Translations under genes and position numbers: made by a program
Notes under the pieces: generated by a model
Databases searched by the model: none
Told to the model about the DNA's origin: nothing
The model's input: only the letters and a program-made list of their open reading frames with translations
Shown here: piece by piece, positions 1-8,806 of the stretch
Numbering within the stretch: the first letter of the stretch is position 1
How the letters are laid out: each line of letters opens with the position of its first letter
Assembly (NCBI GenBank): GCA_016717705.1
Contig: JADKFD010000065.1
Span: forward strand, 1 to 27,979
Length of the DNA stretch: 27,979 nucleotides
Source of the DNA: Rhodanobacteraceae bacterium
GTDB lineage: Bacteria; Pseudomonadota; Gammaproteobacteria; Xanthomonadales; SZUA-5
Direction of reading: 5' to 3'

Positions 1-1
1 C

Positions 2-97
2 GACGCCTGCGTCACGCCGGTACTGACCCTGGCCGAGGCCAGGGCGCATCCGCTTTTCGCCGGTGGCGTGCGGGCGCAGCCGTGGGCCCTCGTCTGA
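2..97 (+). CDS. C-terminus of a CaiB/BaiF family CoA-transferase (alpha-methylacyl-CoA racemase-like), partial
   Basis: The window opens inside a reading frame that ends at the TGA at 95-97. The 31 residues visible include DACVTPVLTLAEARAHP, which matches the C-terminal region of alpha-methylacyl-CoA racemase and other family III CoA-transferases (typically D-x-C-V-x-P-V-x-x-x-x-E-A-x-x-H-P). These enzymes move CoA between carboxylic acids or epimerise 2-methylacyl-CoA in fatty acid and sterol side-chain breakdown. The start and catalytic part lie outside the window, so the racemase subtype rests on this tail only. No terminator is obvious in the 108 bases before the next gene. Confidence 0.6.
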   Translation, partial: DACVTPVLTLAEARAHPLFAGGVRAQPWALV

Positions 98-205
98 GGG
101 CTGATGCCCGGTCGCAGGCTCTGCCACAGGGAAGCAGTGGTTGCCGTTTCACGGATGAGCAACAGGCGTGAACCTATCCTGCGTGGGCAACGCAAGGAGG
201 CGTGT

Positions 206-379
206 ATGTCGTTGGTGCGATGTAGCGTCGCGTTTCGCGGCAACAAGTCCCATCTGCCCAGCAAGCCGTGCACGGTCTGCGGACTGGCGATGAGCTGGCG
301 GCGACGCTGGGCGAAGAGCTGGGCCGAGGTGAAGTACTGCTCTGAGGCCTGCCGGCGCAAGAAGACCGCGCGTGGCTGA
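206..379 (+). CDS. Small DUF2256 zinc-ribbon-like protein
   Basis: This 57-residue protein contains SKPCTVCGLAMSWRRRWAK followed by AEVKYCSEACRRKK. That is the DUF2256 pattern (C-x-x-C, then W-R-R-x-W, then V-x-Y-C-S-x-x-C-R). The four cysteines probably bind one zinc ion. The ATG at 206 is chosen because AAGGAGG at 194-200 sits five bases upstream; an in-frame ATG at 104 has no comparable site. The stop overlaps the GTG start of the photolyase-like gene by eight bases, so the two are translationally coupled. DUF2256 proteins are often found beside cryptochrome/photolyase-related genes, but their biochemical role is not known to me. Confidence 0.85.
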   Translation: MSLVRCSVAFRGNKSHLPSKPCTVCGLAMSWRRRWAKSWAEVKYCSEACRRKKTARG

Positions 380-1919
380 GCTGCGCAGCCTGGTGGTTGT
401 GCTGGGCGACCAGCTCGATCTGGATGCGGCGGCGTTCGATGGCTTCGATGCCGCCCTCGACGCCGTTTGGATGGCCGAGGTTGCGGAGGAATCGACCGCG
501 GTTTGGTCGAGCAAGCCGCGCATCGCGATGTTTCTGGCGGCGATGCGCCATTTCGCGCTGGCTCTGCAAGCGGCCGCCAGACCGCTGCACTACACGCGAC
601 TGGACGCGCCGGGCAACCACGGCAGTCTGGCGGCTCAGTTGCACGCCGACATCGAGCGCCTGCGGCCAACCCGTCTGCTGTTGACCGCGCCCGGCGACTG
701 GCGGGTATTGCAGGCGCTCAAGGCCGTGGCGCAGTTCCAGGGCTTGCCGCTTCAGATCCGCGAGGACCGTCACTTCTTCGTCAGCGTGCGCGAATTCGCC
801 GCACATGCCAAGGGCCGCAAGGCGCTGCGCATGGAGTACTTCTACCGCGAGCAGCGTCGGCGTCAGCAGGTACTGATGCAGGGCGATGAGCCGATCGGCG
901 GCCAGTGGAACTTCGATGCCGACAACCGCGAGGCCTTCGGCGCCGCCGGCCCCGGCGCCGTGCCGCCGCGCGCGTCCTTCGCACCCGATGCCATCACCGC
1001 GGAAGTGATTGCGTTGGTCGAATCGCGCTTTGCAGCGCATCCGGGTCGCCTGCAGAGTTTCGCCTGGCCGGTCACGCGGGCGCAGGCGCTGCAGTCACTG
1101 CGCGCCTTCATCGAGCAGCGACTGCCCATGTTCGGCCGCTATCAGGATGCGATCTGGCCAGACGATCCCTGGCTCTACCACTCGCACCTGTCCGCAGCGC
1201 TGAACCTCAAATTGTTGAATCCGCGCGAGGTCGTCGCTGCGGCTGAAACCGCGTATCGCGAGGGACACGCGCCACTGGCCAGCGTCGAAGGCTTCATCCG
1301 CCAGATCCTCGGCTGGCGCGAGTATGTGCGCGGCATCTATTGGACCCTGATGCCGGAGTATCTGGAACGCAACGCGCTGGATGCCCGGCACGACCTGCCT
1401 GCGTGGTACTGGACCGGCGCCACCGACATGCTTTGCCTGCGCGACGCGCTGATGCAGACGCTTGAGCACGGCTATGCCAACCACATCCAGCGCTTGATGG
1501 TCACTGGCCTGTACGCGCTGATGCTGGGCGTGCAGCCCAGGCAGGTGCACGAATGGTATCTGGCGGTCTACGTCGACGCCGTGGAATGGGTCGAGCTGCC
1601 CAACACCCTGGGCATGAGCCAGTACGCCGACGGCGGCGTGATGGCCAGCAAGCCCTACATCGCGACCGGCAAGTACATCCAGCGCATGAGCCCGCACTGC
1701 AAGAGCTGTCGCTACGACCCCGCCCAGCGCACGGGCGAGCGCGCGTGCCCGTTCACCACGCTGTATTGGGATTTTCTGTTGCGCCATGAAGCGATGCTGG
1801 CGAAGAACCCGCGCATGTCATTGCAGGTGAAGAACGTGGCGCGCCTGAGTGATCCGGAAAAGCGGGCGGTGAGTGAACGCGCGGCGGCGATCCGCAGTGG
1901 CGAGGTGGGGGTCACGTAG
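372..1919 (+). CDS. Iron-sulfur cryptochrome/photolyase (FeS-BCP, DPRP family; PhrB-like)
   Basis: The 515-residue protein has the deoxyribodipyrimidine photolyase-related N-terminus (LVVVLGDQLDLD) and the C-terminal FAD-binding helical region (WREYVRGIYW, HIQRLMVTGLYALMLG, NTLGMSQYADGG). Four cysteines that should hold a [4Fe-4S] cluster are present at 355, 443, 446 and 459 (PHCKSCRY, ERACPF). Their spacing of 88, 3 and 13 residues is the same as I recall for Agrobacterium PhrB. The family repairs (6-4) photoproducts with light using FAD, and some members act as photoreceptors. The start is GTG at 372, overlapping the DUF2256 gene; the length is normal for the family. Repair activity itself is inferred. 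Confidence 0.92.
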   Translation: MAELRSLVVVLGDQLDLDAAAFDGFDAALDAVWMAEVAEESTAVWSSKPRIAMFLAAMRHFALALQAAARPLHYTRLDAPGNHGSLAAQLHADIERLRPTRLLLTAPGDWRVLQALKAVAQFQGLPLQIREDRHFFVSVREFAAHAKGRKALRMEYFYREQRRRQQVLMQGDEPIGGQWNFDADNREAFGAAGPGAVPPRASFAPDAITAEVIALVESRFAAHPGRLQSFAWPVTRAQALQSLRAFIEQRLPMFGRYQDAIWPDDPWLYHSHLSAALNLKLLNPREVVAAAETAYREGHAPLASVEGFIRQILGWREYVRGIYWTLMPEYLERNALDARHDLPAWYWTGATDMLCLRDALMQTLEHGYANHIQRLMVTGLYALMLGVQPRQVHEWYLAVYVDAVEWVELPNTLGMSQYADGGVMASKPYIATGKYIQRMSPHCKSCRYDPAQRTGERACPFTTLYWDFLLRHEAMLAKNPRMSLQVKNVARLSDPEKRAVSERAAAIRSGEVGVT

Positions 1920-2114
1920 CGCGGTCCGGACCTTCGCGCCCGCATTCGCTGCGGCGCAGGCGCGCATTGCCGGCGTGCGGCCTGCCGAGCAAACGCGCGC
2001 CCGCCACGCGCTCGATGGTGCCGACGCCAGCGACCGAAATACCGGGGTTCGGGCGATCCGGACCATCGAAGCAGTGGCATGCTGATGCCCCGCCCGCGCC
2101 GATTCCTGTCCCGC

Positions 2115-4160
2115 ATGCCGCGCAATCCCCGCTACGACATCCTGTTCGAACCGGTGCAGATCGGCCCGGTGCGCACCAAGAACCGCTTCTTCCAGGTGCC
2201 GCACTGCAATGGCATGGGCCATCTGATGCCAGCCGCGCACGCGGCGATGCGCGAGGTCAAGGCCCAGGGTGGCTGGGCGGTGGTCAGCACCGAGGAGTGC
2301 GAGATCCACCCGAGCGCCGACCTGACGCCGTCGATCGAGGCACGCCTGTGGGACGATGGCGACATCCCGGCACTCGCGCTGATGTGCGAGGCGGTGCATC
2401 GCCACGGCGCACTGGCGGCGATCGAACTCACCTACAACGGCCCCACCGCGACCAATTTGTACTCGCGCGAGGTGGCGCTGGCGCCCTCGCATCAGCCACT
2501 CAAGTACGGCCATCCGCACCAGGCGCGCGCGATGACCCTGCGCGATATCGCCGACTACCGCCGCTGGCACCGCAACGCCGCGCTGCGCGCCAAACGCGCC
2601 GGCTTCGACATCGTCTACGTCTACGCCGGGCACGATCTGTCGCTGGCGATGCACTTCCTGCAGCGCCGCCGCAACCAGCGCAGCGACGACTATGGCGGCA
2701 CGCTGGAAAACCGCTTGCGCCTGCTGCGCGAAGTGCTGACCGACACCCGTGAGGCGGTCGGCGACCGCTGCGCCGTGGCGCTGCGCTTCGCCACCGAGGA
2801 GTTCCTCGGCGGTGCGGGCGTTTCGGTGGACGGCGAGGCGCGCGAGATCGTGCACCAGCTGGCTGATCTGCCGGACCTGTGGGACGTCAACGTCGCTGCC
2901 TGGTACATGGATTCGCGCTCCTCGCGCTTTGCCGGCGAGGGCGCGCAGCGTCCGTTCATCGAATGGGTCAAGCGCACCACCGGCAAGCCGGTGGTCGGCG
3001 TCGGCCGCTTCACCTCGCCGGACACCATGGTGCAGCAGATCCGCGACGGCGTGCTCGATCTGATCGGCGCGGCGCGGCCATCGATCGCCGATCCCTTCCT
3101 GCCGCGCAAGATCGACGAAGGGTCGCGAGGACGAGATCCGCGAGTGCATCGGCTGCAACATCTGCGTGACCGGCGACATGCTGAGCGTTCCGATCCGCTG
3201 CACGCAGAACCCGACGATGGGCGAGGAATGGCGCAAGGGGTGGCACCCCGAGCGCATCCCGCCGCTTGGGCAAACTCACGCCGACGCGCGCGTGCTGGTC
3301 ATCGGCGCTGGACCGGCCGGGCTGGAGGCGGCGAGGGCGCTGGGCCAGCGCGGCGCGCAGGTGATCCTCGCCGAGGCGGAGTCGACGCTCGGCGGCCGCG
3401 TCAGCCGCGAGGCACGCCTGCCGGGACTGGCCGAATGGGCACGCGTACGCGACTGGCGCATCGGGCAGCTCCAGCGCATGGGCAATGTCGCGATCTACCC
3501 CGGCAACCGCCTGAGCGCGCAGGAGGTGCTCGATTTCGGCGCCGCGCATGTGGTGGTCGCCACCGGCGCGCGCTGGCGCCGTGACGGTTACGGGCGCAGC
3601 AATGATCTGCCGATCCCCGGCTTCGAGCGCGCCCACGTCTACACCCCGGACGATCTGCTCGATGGCACCGAGCCACCCGGCCCGGTGCTGCTGTACGACG
3701 ATGACGGCTTCTACCTGGGCAGCGTGCTCGCCGAATGGCTCAGGGCGCGCGGCCGCCCGGTGGTGATGCTGACGCCGGACGATGTCATCGCGCCATGGAC
3801 GGTCAACAACCTCGATTACCGGCATATCCAGAAGCGCCTGCGCGAACTCGACGTGCGTTTGTTCACGGCGCACCAGTTGCTCGAGTTTGCCGGTGACCAC
3901 GCACGCCTCGCATGCGCCTGGAGCGGCCGCGAGCAGCGCGTGGAGTGCGCCAGCGTCGTGACCATTACCGCGCGATTGCCGGAAGACACCCTTTACCAGG
4001 AACTGCACGCGCGACAATCCGAATGGACGGACGCCGGCATCACCCGCGTCGATTGCATCGGCGATGCCCACGCCCCCGGCCTGATCGTACATGCGGTCTA
4101 CGCCGGCCATCGCTATGCACGCGAGTTCGATGACCTGCGCAGCCACGAGGAGCGCGTCGC
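2115..4160 (+). pseudogene. Dimethylamine/trimethylamine dehydrogenase-like iron-sulfur flavoprotein, one-base frameshift
   Basis: Two frames join into one protein of the trimethylamine/dimethylamine/histamine dehydrogenase family (FMN-binding TIM barrel, [4Fe-4S] site, NAD(P)-type ADP-binding fold). Cys31 in QVPHCNGMG corresponds to the cysteine that binds FMN covalently. Tyr170, His173 and Asp266 match the TMADH catalytic triad. The frame breaks at GGG 3120-3122: removing one G restores KIDEGREDEIREC, leading into CIGCNIC and the fourth cluster cysteine in IRCTQNP. The second part keeps GAGPAG and VVATGARW. The reading runs into 19 G at 4161; beyond it DGVPFRR could be the continuing tail. 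ATG 2115 is preferred because MPRNPRYDILFEP is the family start; ATGs at 2079 and 2085 are alternatives. The frameshift may be a sequencing error. Confidence 0.82.
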
Positions 4161-4179
4161 GGGGGGGGGGGGGGGGGGG
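4161..4179. other. Run of 19 G, probable sequencing or assembly artefact
   Basis: Nineteen consecutive G occur within the last residues of the dehydrogenase gene. The bases before encode SHEERVA. The bases after encode DGVPFRR in one frame, which resembles the family tail at the same place. A plausible reading is that the run is an artificial insertion into a continuous gene, as produced by two-colour sequencing chemistry, or marks a poor contig join. The next 1.3 kb also contains broken genes. Confidence 0.8.
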
Positions 4180-4263
4180 CGGACGGCGTGCCGTTCCGGC
4201 GTCAGCGGCCGCCGGGCAGCCCGAGCTGGGCCTCCAGGGCCTCCCGCTCCGGCCAGCCGGGCC

Positions 4264-4754
4264 TCAACCCCGCCGCGCCGCCTCGATCTTCGCGATATCG
4301 ATCTTGCGCATCTGCATCATCGCCGCGAATGCGCGCTTGGCCGCCGCTTGATCGGGGTCGGTGATGGCCTCCATCAAAATCCGCGGCGTGATTTGCCACG
4401 ACAATCCCCACTTGTCTTTGCACCAGCCGCAATCACTCTCCTGGCCGCCGTTGCCGACAATCGCATTCCACAAGCGATCGGTTTCGGCCTGGTCATCGGT
4501 CGCCACCTGAAACGAAAACGCCTCGCTGTGCTTGAACGCCGGCCCGCCGTTGAGGCCGAGGCACGGAATGCCCAGGACGGTGAACTCGACCGTCAACACA
4601 TCGCCTTCGGTGCCCGATGGATAGTCCCCGGCGCGCGATGGACCGCCCGCACTGCGCTGTCCGCAAAGGTCTGCGCGTAGAACTGCGCGGCTTCCAGCGC
4701 GGTACCGTCGTACCAGAGACAGAGTGTGCTGACCGATTCACCTTCCGATGCCAC
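4264..4754 (-). pseudogene. VOC-superfamily protein (PhnB-like, 3-demethylubiquinone methyltransferase-like), one-base frameshift
   Basis: Read on the minus strand, LCLWYDGTALEAAQFYAQTF, then after a one-base break PSGTEGDVLTVEFTVLG, ending in MMQMRKIDIAKIEAARRG, is the usual PhnB-like glyoxalase/dioxygenase-fold protein of about 160 residues. The break lies in the CCCC run at 4625-4628: adding one base joins AVRAVHRAPGDYP to the rest. Members are small metal-binding dimers, many without an assigned substrate. A GTG at 4754 directly after an in-frame stop is the likely start, with no strong ribosome site. The frameshift is in a homopolymer close to the poly-G run and may be an error. Confidence 0.75.
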
Positions 4755-4787
4755 TTACACGGGCGCCGTCGAGCGTCCACGGGGTCG

Positions 4788-5450
4788 ATGAAAACGTCGG
4801 CTCTGCTGATCGAAGGGGCGGAGCGCGTGCACACGCTGGTGATGTTCGCGTTCACCCTGATCGCATTGTACTTGAGCTACCAGATGGCCGCCCCCTTTCT
4901 GCGCTGGCCGGGGGTCCCGATCGGCGCCGCGCACCGTGTTCGCGGCGGCGGATCGCGCCGGGTCAGGGCTCGAATCGACGCGAGGCGGCGGACGCCGGAT
5001 CGGTGCAGGCCAGGCCGAAACCGGGCAATGGCGGCGCCTGATGGCGCCCTCGCGATGTGGCGGCCGTTCAATCTGCCGCAGACGTCAAGGCGATCGGGCC
5101 GGCTGGCTTCGCCGGCGATTGCGGGCGGCGCCCCCCCGCCCTTGTGGGGCGTGGTCATGGGCCTGCTCGCGACATCCCGGGGCGCCCGGGTCTGGATTCC
5201 GGCAGGCGTTGCCGGGCGCCGCAGGCGCGATCCTCGCGACTGGGGCACGTTGGGTGGCGGCTCGATAATCTGCATGCTGGTCGCCATGCGCTGCATCGGT
5301 TCCGGTGTCATCCCCTGGCGGGCTGTTCGTGTTTGGGGCGGGGCGGGCTCCCCTCGGGGCGGCGGGGCGGGGCGGGGCCGGTCCTTCTGGGGTCTGGCGC
5401 CATCAGAAGCGATGATTCGGTCGCGAGACGGCGCCGGCGGGCCTGAGCCA
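4788..5450 (+). pseudogene. Remnant or corrupted copy of an AI-2E family transporter (PerM-like)
   Basis: ATG 4788 starts a good N-terminus: VHTLVMFAFTLIALYLSYQMAAPFL fits the first membrane helix of AI-2E/PerM transporters. After about residue 38 the protein is only found as pieces in changing frames: TGQWRRLM near 5024, IGPAGFAG near 5090, LWGVVMGLLA near 5142, WIPAGV near 5192, WGTL and GSI near 5243-5265, then DNL one frame on. These fall in the family's order. The whole is about 660 bp where about 1050 is expected, so there are many small deletions. Either the gene is decayed or the consensus here is poor. It points toward rtcR, which is on the other strand. Confidence 0.55.
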
Positions 5451-5453
5451 CGC

Positions 5454-7064
5454 CTAGGGTCGTGCACCGATACCCGAGAACTCCAGCCCGAAGCGCCCCA
5501 GATACTTGCGCAGCCGGTCGCCATCGTTGACCGATCCGCGGCGTTCACGACTGGCCTGGAACAGCGTGCGGCCGGCTTCGCTGAGGCTTTTCGAGGCGCG
5601 GCACACGCGCACCACCTCGGCCAGTTGCACGCGGTCGAAGCGGTCCAGCGCGTCGGCGCCGTCGTTGCCGAGCAGGGCGACGAAGTCGATCTCACCGGGC
5701 TCGTTGTCGGCGCTGCGACCGTTCCACAGGCGGCGCAGGCGCGCGATCTCCTCGTCGACGACCGCCGTGGTGATGCGGCCGGCATCCGACAGCGTCGCCA
5801 TGCGCATGATCGAGGCACCGAGATCACGGAAATTGCCGGTCCAGGCAGCGTCTGGGCTGGTCGCAAAGCGCAGAAAATGCGCCCGCGCCTCGCGGTTGAA
5901 GCGCACCTGCTCGCCGTGCAGGCGCGCGTATCGCGCCAGTTCGAAATCGAGGTTGGGCTCGATGTCCTCGCTGCGCTCTTTCAGCCCCGGCAGGTAGAAG
6001 GTCCACAGGTTCAATCGCGCGTACAGATCATCACGGAAACGGCCCTCGCGTACCGCGTTGCCGAGGTCGCGGTTGGTGCCGGCGATCAACTGAAAATCAC
6101 TGTCGATTTCCTTGTCGCCACCCAGCGGAGGAAAGCGCTTGTCTTCGATCGCGCGTAGCAACATCGCCTGTTCGTCCAGACCCAACTCGCCGATCTCGTC
6201 GAGAAACAACAGGCCGCCATCGGCCGACTTCAGCAAGCCGGCGCGATCGCTCGCCGCGCCGGTGAAGGCGCCGCGCACATGTCCGAACAGCGCACTGCCG
6301 GCGCCGTCGCCGCGCAGGGTCGCGCAGTTGACCTCGACGAAGCGCCCGGCCAGGCCCTGGCGCTGCTTTTTCAGCTCAAACACATTGGCCGCGAGTTTGC
6401 TTTTTCCCGCACCGGTCGGGCCCATCAACAACATCGGCGCCTTGCTTTTCCCGGCTACGCGTTCGATCTGCTCGATCATCCGGTTGAAGGCCGGGCTGCG
6501 CGTCTCGATGCCGGATTTCAGGAACTCGGTGGTCTGTGTGCGCAGATCGGCAAAGCGCTGCGCGATGCGGTCGTAGCGCGCCAGATCGAGATCGATGATG
6601 GCGTAGCTGCCGGGGTTCCCGGCGCGTTGCTGACGCGGCGGCGCCGTCTGGATCAGGCGCCCCGGCAGGTAGCGCGCTTCGGCCAGCAGGAACCAGCAGA
6701 TCTGCACCACGTGGGTGCCGGTGGTGATGTGCACGAGGTAGTCCTCGTGCTCGGTGTCGAAGGGGTAGTCGGCGACAAAATCGAACAGCGCCGCGTAGAC
6801 CTGCTCGAAGTCCCAGGGATCGGCCAGGTGCACATCGTGCAGCTTGACCTCGGTATCCGGCGACACCGATTGCATGTCTTCGATCAGTTGCTCGCTGAGC
6901 CGGCGAAAGCGCCGCTGGTCGACCAGCAGTTCCATCCGGTCGACGGCGAAATCCTCGTGCATCCCCAGGCTCACGGTGGGCCGCCATTTCTCCCAACGCC
7001 CGGCGCCGCCGCTCGTGCCGTCGAGCTGGGTGCCGATGAAACCGATCACGACCTGGCGCTTCAT
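5454..7064 (-). CDS. rtcR: RtcR, sigma54-dependent activator of the RNA repair operon
   Basis: This 536-residue protein has the RtcR architecture: an N-terminal CARF domain (about 1-180; VIGFIGTQLD at the start and ITTGTHVVQICWFLLAEA), an AAA+ domain with Walker A GPTGAGKS at 215-222 and the sigma54-contacting GAFTGA loop at 265-270, Walker B LLFLDEIGEL, and a C-terminal helix-turn-helix region (about 475-530). RtcR is held inactive by its CARF domain until that domain binds damaged RNA ends, then drives sigma54 transcription of RNA repair genes. The ATG at 7064 is the family start. It is divergent from the rsr operon, whose sigma54-type promoter and a 34-bp palindrome lie between them, so autoregulation is also possible. 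The protein is full length. Confidence 0.96.
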   Translation of the reverse strand: MKRQVVIGFIGTQLDGTSGGAGRWEKWRPTVSLGMHEDFAVDRMELLVDQRRFRRLSEQLIEDMQSVSPDTEVKLHDVHLADPWDFEQVYAALFDFVADYPFDTEHEDYLVHITTGTHVVQICWFLLAEARYLPGRLIQTAPPRQQRAGNPGSYAIIDLDLARYDRIAQRFADLRTQTTEFLKSGIETRSPAFNRMIEQIERVAGKSKAPMLLMGPTGAGKSKLAANVFELKKQRQGLAGRFVEVNCATLRGDGAGSALFGHVRGAFTGAASDRAGLLKSADGGLLFLDEIGELGLDEQAMLLRAIEDKRFPPLGGDKEIDSDFQLIAGTNRDLGNAVREGRFRDDLYARLNLWTFYLPGLKERSEDIEPNLDFELARYARLHGEQVRFNREARAHFLRFATSPDAAWTGNFRDLGASIMRMATLSDAGRITTAVVDEEIARLRRLWNGRSADNEPGEIDFVALLGNDGADALDRFDRVQLAEVVRVCRASKSLSEAGRTLFQASRERRGSVNDGDRLRKYLGRFGLEFSGIGARP

Positions 7065-7074
7065 GGCGATCCCT

Positions 7075-7108
7075 GGATAAATACGATATCAGGATATCGT
7101 ATTTATCC
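7075..7108. promoter_or_regulatory. 34-bp palindrome, probable RtcR enhancer site
   Basis: Two perfect 16-base arms, ggataaatacgatatc (7075-7090) and its exact reverse complement (7093-7108), are separated by AG. The site starts 10 bases upstream of the rtcR start codon and lies about 80-110 bases upstream of the sigma54-type promoter, a normal distance for the binding site of an AAA+ activator. It is AT-rich in a GC-rich region. Binding by RtcR is inferred from position and symmetry; a promoter-proximal hairpin in the rtcR leader is another possibility. Confidence 0.65.
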
Positions 7109-7186
7109 CATGTGGAAAAGCGCTTGAATCAAGAGTGCCTTCGATAAATGCATGTAAATCAATTAGATATGAATTTTGATCGACGT

Positions 7187-7202
7187 TGGCACGGACCTTG
7201 AT
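7187..7202 (+). promoter_or_regulatory. Sigma54 (-24/-12) promoter of the rsr-Y RNA-rtcBA operon
   Basis: TGGCAC at 7187-7192, five bases, then TTGAT at 7198-7202 fits the sigma54 consensus TGGCAC-N5-TTGCW with one weak position (A for C at the -12 element). Transcription would start near 7212-7215, about 40 bases before the rsr start codon. The neighbouring activator RtcR carries the sigma54-interaction loop, which supports the call. Confidence 0.8.
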
Positions 7203-7252
7203 AACTGCTGGTCATCGGCACGAAGAACTCGTGCATGCACCAGGAGCGTGTC

Positions 7253-8791
7253 ATGTTGAACAAGCAGTTGTTGGCGAAGTCGGTGGTCGGCGCGAACTGC
7301 GTCAATGCGGCGGGCGGTGCGGCGTATGCCTTCGAGGCACGTCAGGCGCTGGCACAGCTGGCGCTGACCGGTACCTTGAACGACACCTACTACGTCGACG
7401 CGCACGCCCAGCTCGATGAGTTGCTGCAGCGCTGCTTCGATGTGAGCCCGGCGTTCGTCGCCAAGACGGCCGTGTACGCTCGTGAGCAGGGCCGCATGAA
7501 GGACACGCCGGTGGTGTTGCTGGCCTGGTTGGCGTCCTTCGATGGGCAGTTGTGCGCCAAGGTGTTCGATCGCGTGATCGACAGCGGCGCCCAGTTGCGC
7601 AGCTTCGTGCAGGCGCTGCGTTCCGGTCTGGTGGCGCGCAACAGCCTCGGCTCGCGGCCCAAGCGATTGGTGCAGCAGTGGCTGGAGCAGGCGTCCGACG
7701 AGAGCTTGATCCGCGCCATGGTCGGCAATGCACCGTCGCTGGCGGACGTGATCAAGATGGTGCACCCGCGTGCGGCTTCGATCGAGCGCTCGGCGATGTA
7801 CCGCTACATCATCGGCAAGGAGGTGAACCGTTCATTGTTGCCGCAGGCGTTGCAGGAATTCGAGGCCTTCAAGCTCGATGCGTCGCGACCGGTGCCCAAG
7901 GTGCCGTTCCAGATGCTGACCGCGCAGCCGTTGTCGCGAGTGCACTGGACCGCGATTGCACTGCAGTCGAGCTGGACGATGTTGCGGATGAACCTGAACA
8001 CCTTCGCCCGGCATGGCGTTTTCGAAGATCGGGCGATGGTGCGCCTGCTGGCGGGGCGTCTGGCGGACAGCAAGCTGATCGCGAAGGCGCGTGCCTTTCC
8101 GTACCAGCTGCTGACCACCTGGCGTGCAACGACGGGCGTGCCGGAGGCAATCCGTGAGGCGCTGCGCGAGGCGATGGAGCAGTCGGTGGCGAACGTGCCC
8201 AAGTTGTCGGGCTCGGTGGCGGTGGCGGTTGACGTGTCGGGCTCGATGAGCTCGCCGGTGACCGGTTATCGCCAGGGCGCCAGCAGCACGACGCGCTGCG
8301 TGGACGTCGCCGGCTTGATGGCGGCGACCATGCTGGCGCGTCACCCGGGCGCCCTGGTGCTGCCGTTCAACGACCGCGTGCGGCCGTGGGCGCGGCCGAA
8401 GAAGAACTCGGTGCTGGAAACGGCGCAGGCGCTGTCCAGCCTGCTCGGCGGCGGCACGGCGATCAGTGCACCGATCGAGGAGCTGAATCGCCTCGGCCTG
8501 GCGCCGGACACGGTGGTGATCGTGTCCGACAACCAGAGCTGGGTCGACTGGACCGGCCGTGCGCAGACCGCGACCACGCTGGCGTGGGAGCAACTGCGTC
8601 GCCGCAACCCGCAGGCGAAGCTGGTGTGCATCGATTTGCAGCCGTACACCAACAGCCAGGCGGCGGAAGCGCGCGAAGTGCTCAATGTCGGTGGTTTTGG
8701 CGATGCGGTGTGGGATGTGGTGGCGGCGTTCTCGCGGGGCGAGCGCGCCGGCGGGCGGGTGGTGGAGGCGATTGAGCGGGTGGTGTTGTAG
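7253..8791 (+). CDS. rsr: Rsr, bacterial Ro60 ortholog (TROVE and vWA domains)
   Basis: The 512-residue protein is the bacterial Ro60 RNA-binding protein. The TROVE ring of helical repeats spans roughly 15-310 (AAGGAAYAFEARQALAQLALTGTL near the start, MLRMNLNTFARHGVF near 245). A von Willebrand A domain follows, with the metal-site residues Asp327, Ser329 and Ser331 (DVSGS), Thr402 (GGGT) and Asp426 (VSDNQ). Ro60 binds Y RNAs on the outside of the ring and misfolded or fragmented RNAs in the pore, and links them to nucleases such as PNPase. ATG 7253 is preferred because CAGGAG at 7241-7246 is six bases upstream; an in-frame ATG at 7235 lies before that site. It is the first gene of the RtcR-controlled operon, followed by three Y-RNA-like genes and rtcBA. 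Confidence 0.95.
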   Translation: MLNKQLLAKSVVGANCVNAAGGAAYAFEARQALAQLALTGTLNDTYYVDAHAQLDELLQRCFDVSPAFVAKTAVYAREQGRMKDTPVVLLAWLASFDGQLCAKVFDRVIDSGAQLRSFVQALRSGLVARNSLGSRPKRLVQQWLEQASDESLIRAMVGNAPSLADVIKMVHPRAASIERSAMYRYIIGKEVNRSLLPQALQEFEAFKLDASRPVPKVPFQMLTAQPLSRVHWTAIALQSSWTMLRMNLNTFARHGVFEDRAMVRLLAGRLADSKLIAKARAFPYQLLTTWRATTGVPEAIREALREAMEQSVANVPKLSGSVAVAVDVSGSMSSPVTGYRQGASSTTRCVDVAGLMAATMLARHPGALVLPFNDRVRPWARPKKNSVLETAQALSSLLGGGTAISAPIEELNRLGLAPDTVVIVSDNQSWVDWTGRAQTATTLAWEQLRRRNPQAKLVCIDLQPYTNSQAAEAREVLNVGGFGDAVWDVVAAFSRGERAGGRVVEAIERVVL

Positions 8792-8806
8792 CTACGATCG
8801 CCTTCT

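Noticed and set aside
1818..3257. A long minus-strand frame opposite the dehydrogenase
   Set aside because: It is antisense to a well-supported protein and shows no recognisable domain.
3166..4680. A separate FAD/NAD-binding protein gene starting at 3166
   Set aside because: Its N-terminus begins in the middle of the dehydrogenase's iron-sulfur motif, and one base restores a single fused protein. The part after 4161 is readthrough of the poly-G run.
4617..6158. A 513-codon plus-strand frame
   Set aside because: It combines pieces of the AI-2E remnant with the antisense of rtcR and has no consistent protein features.
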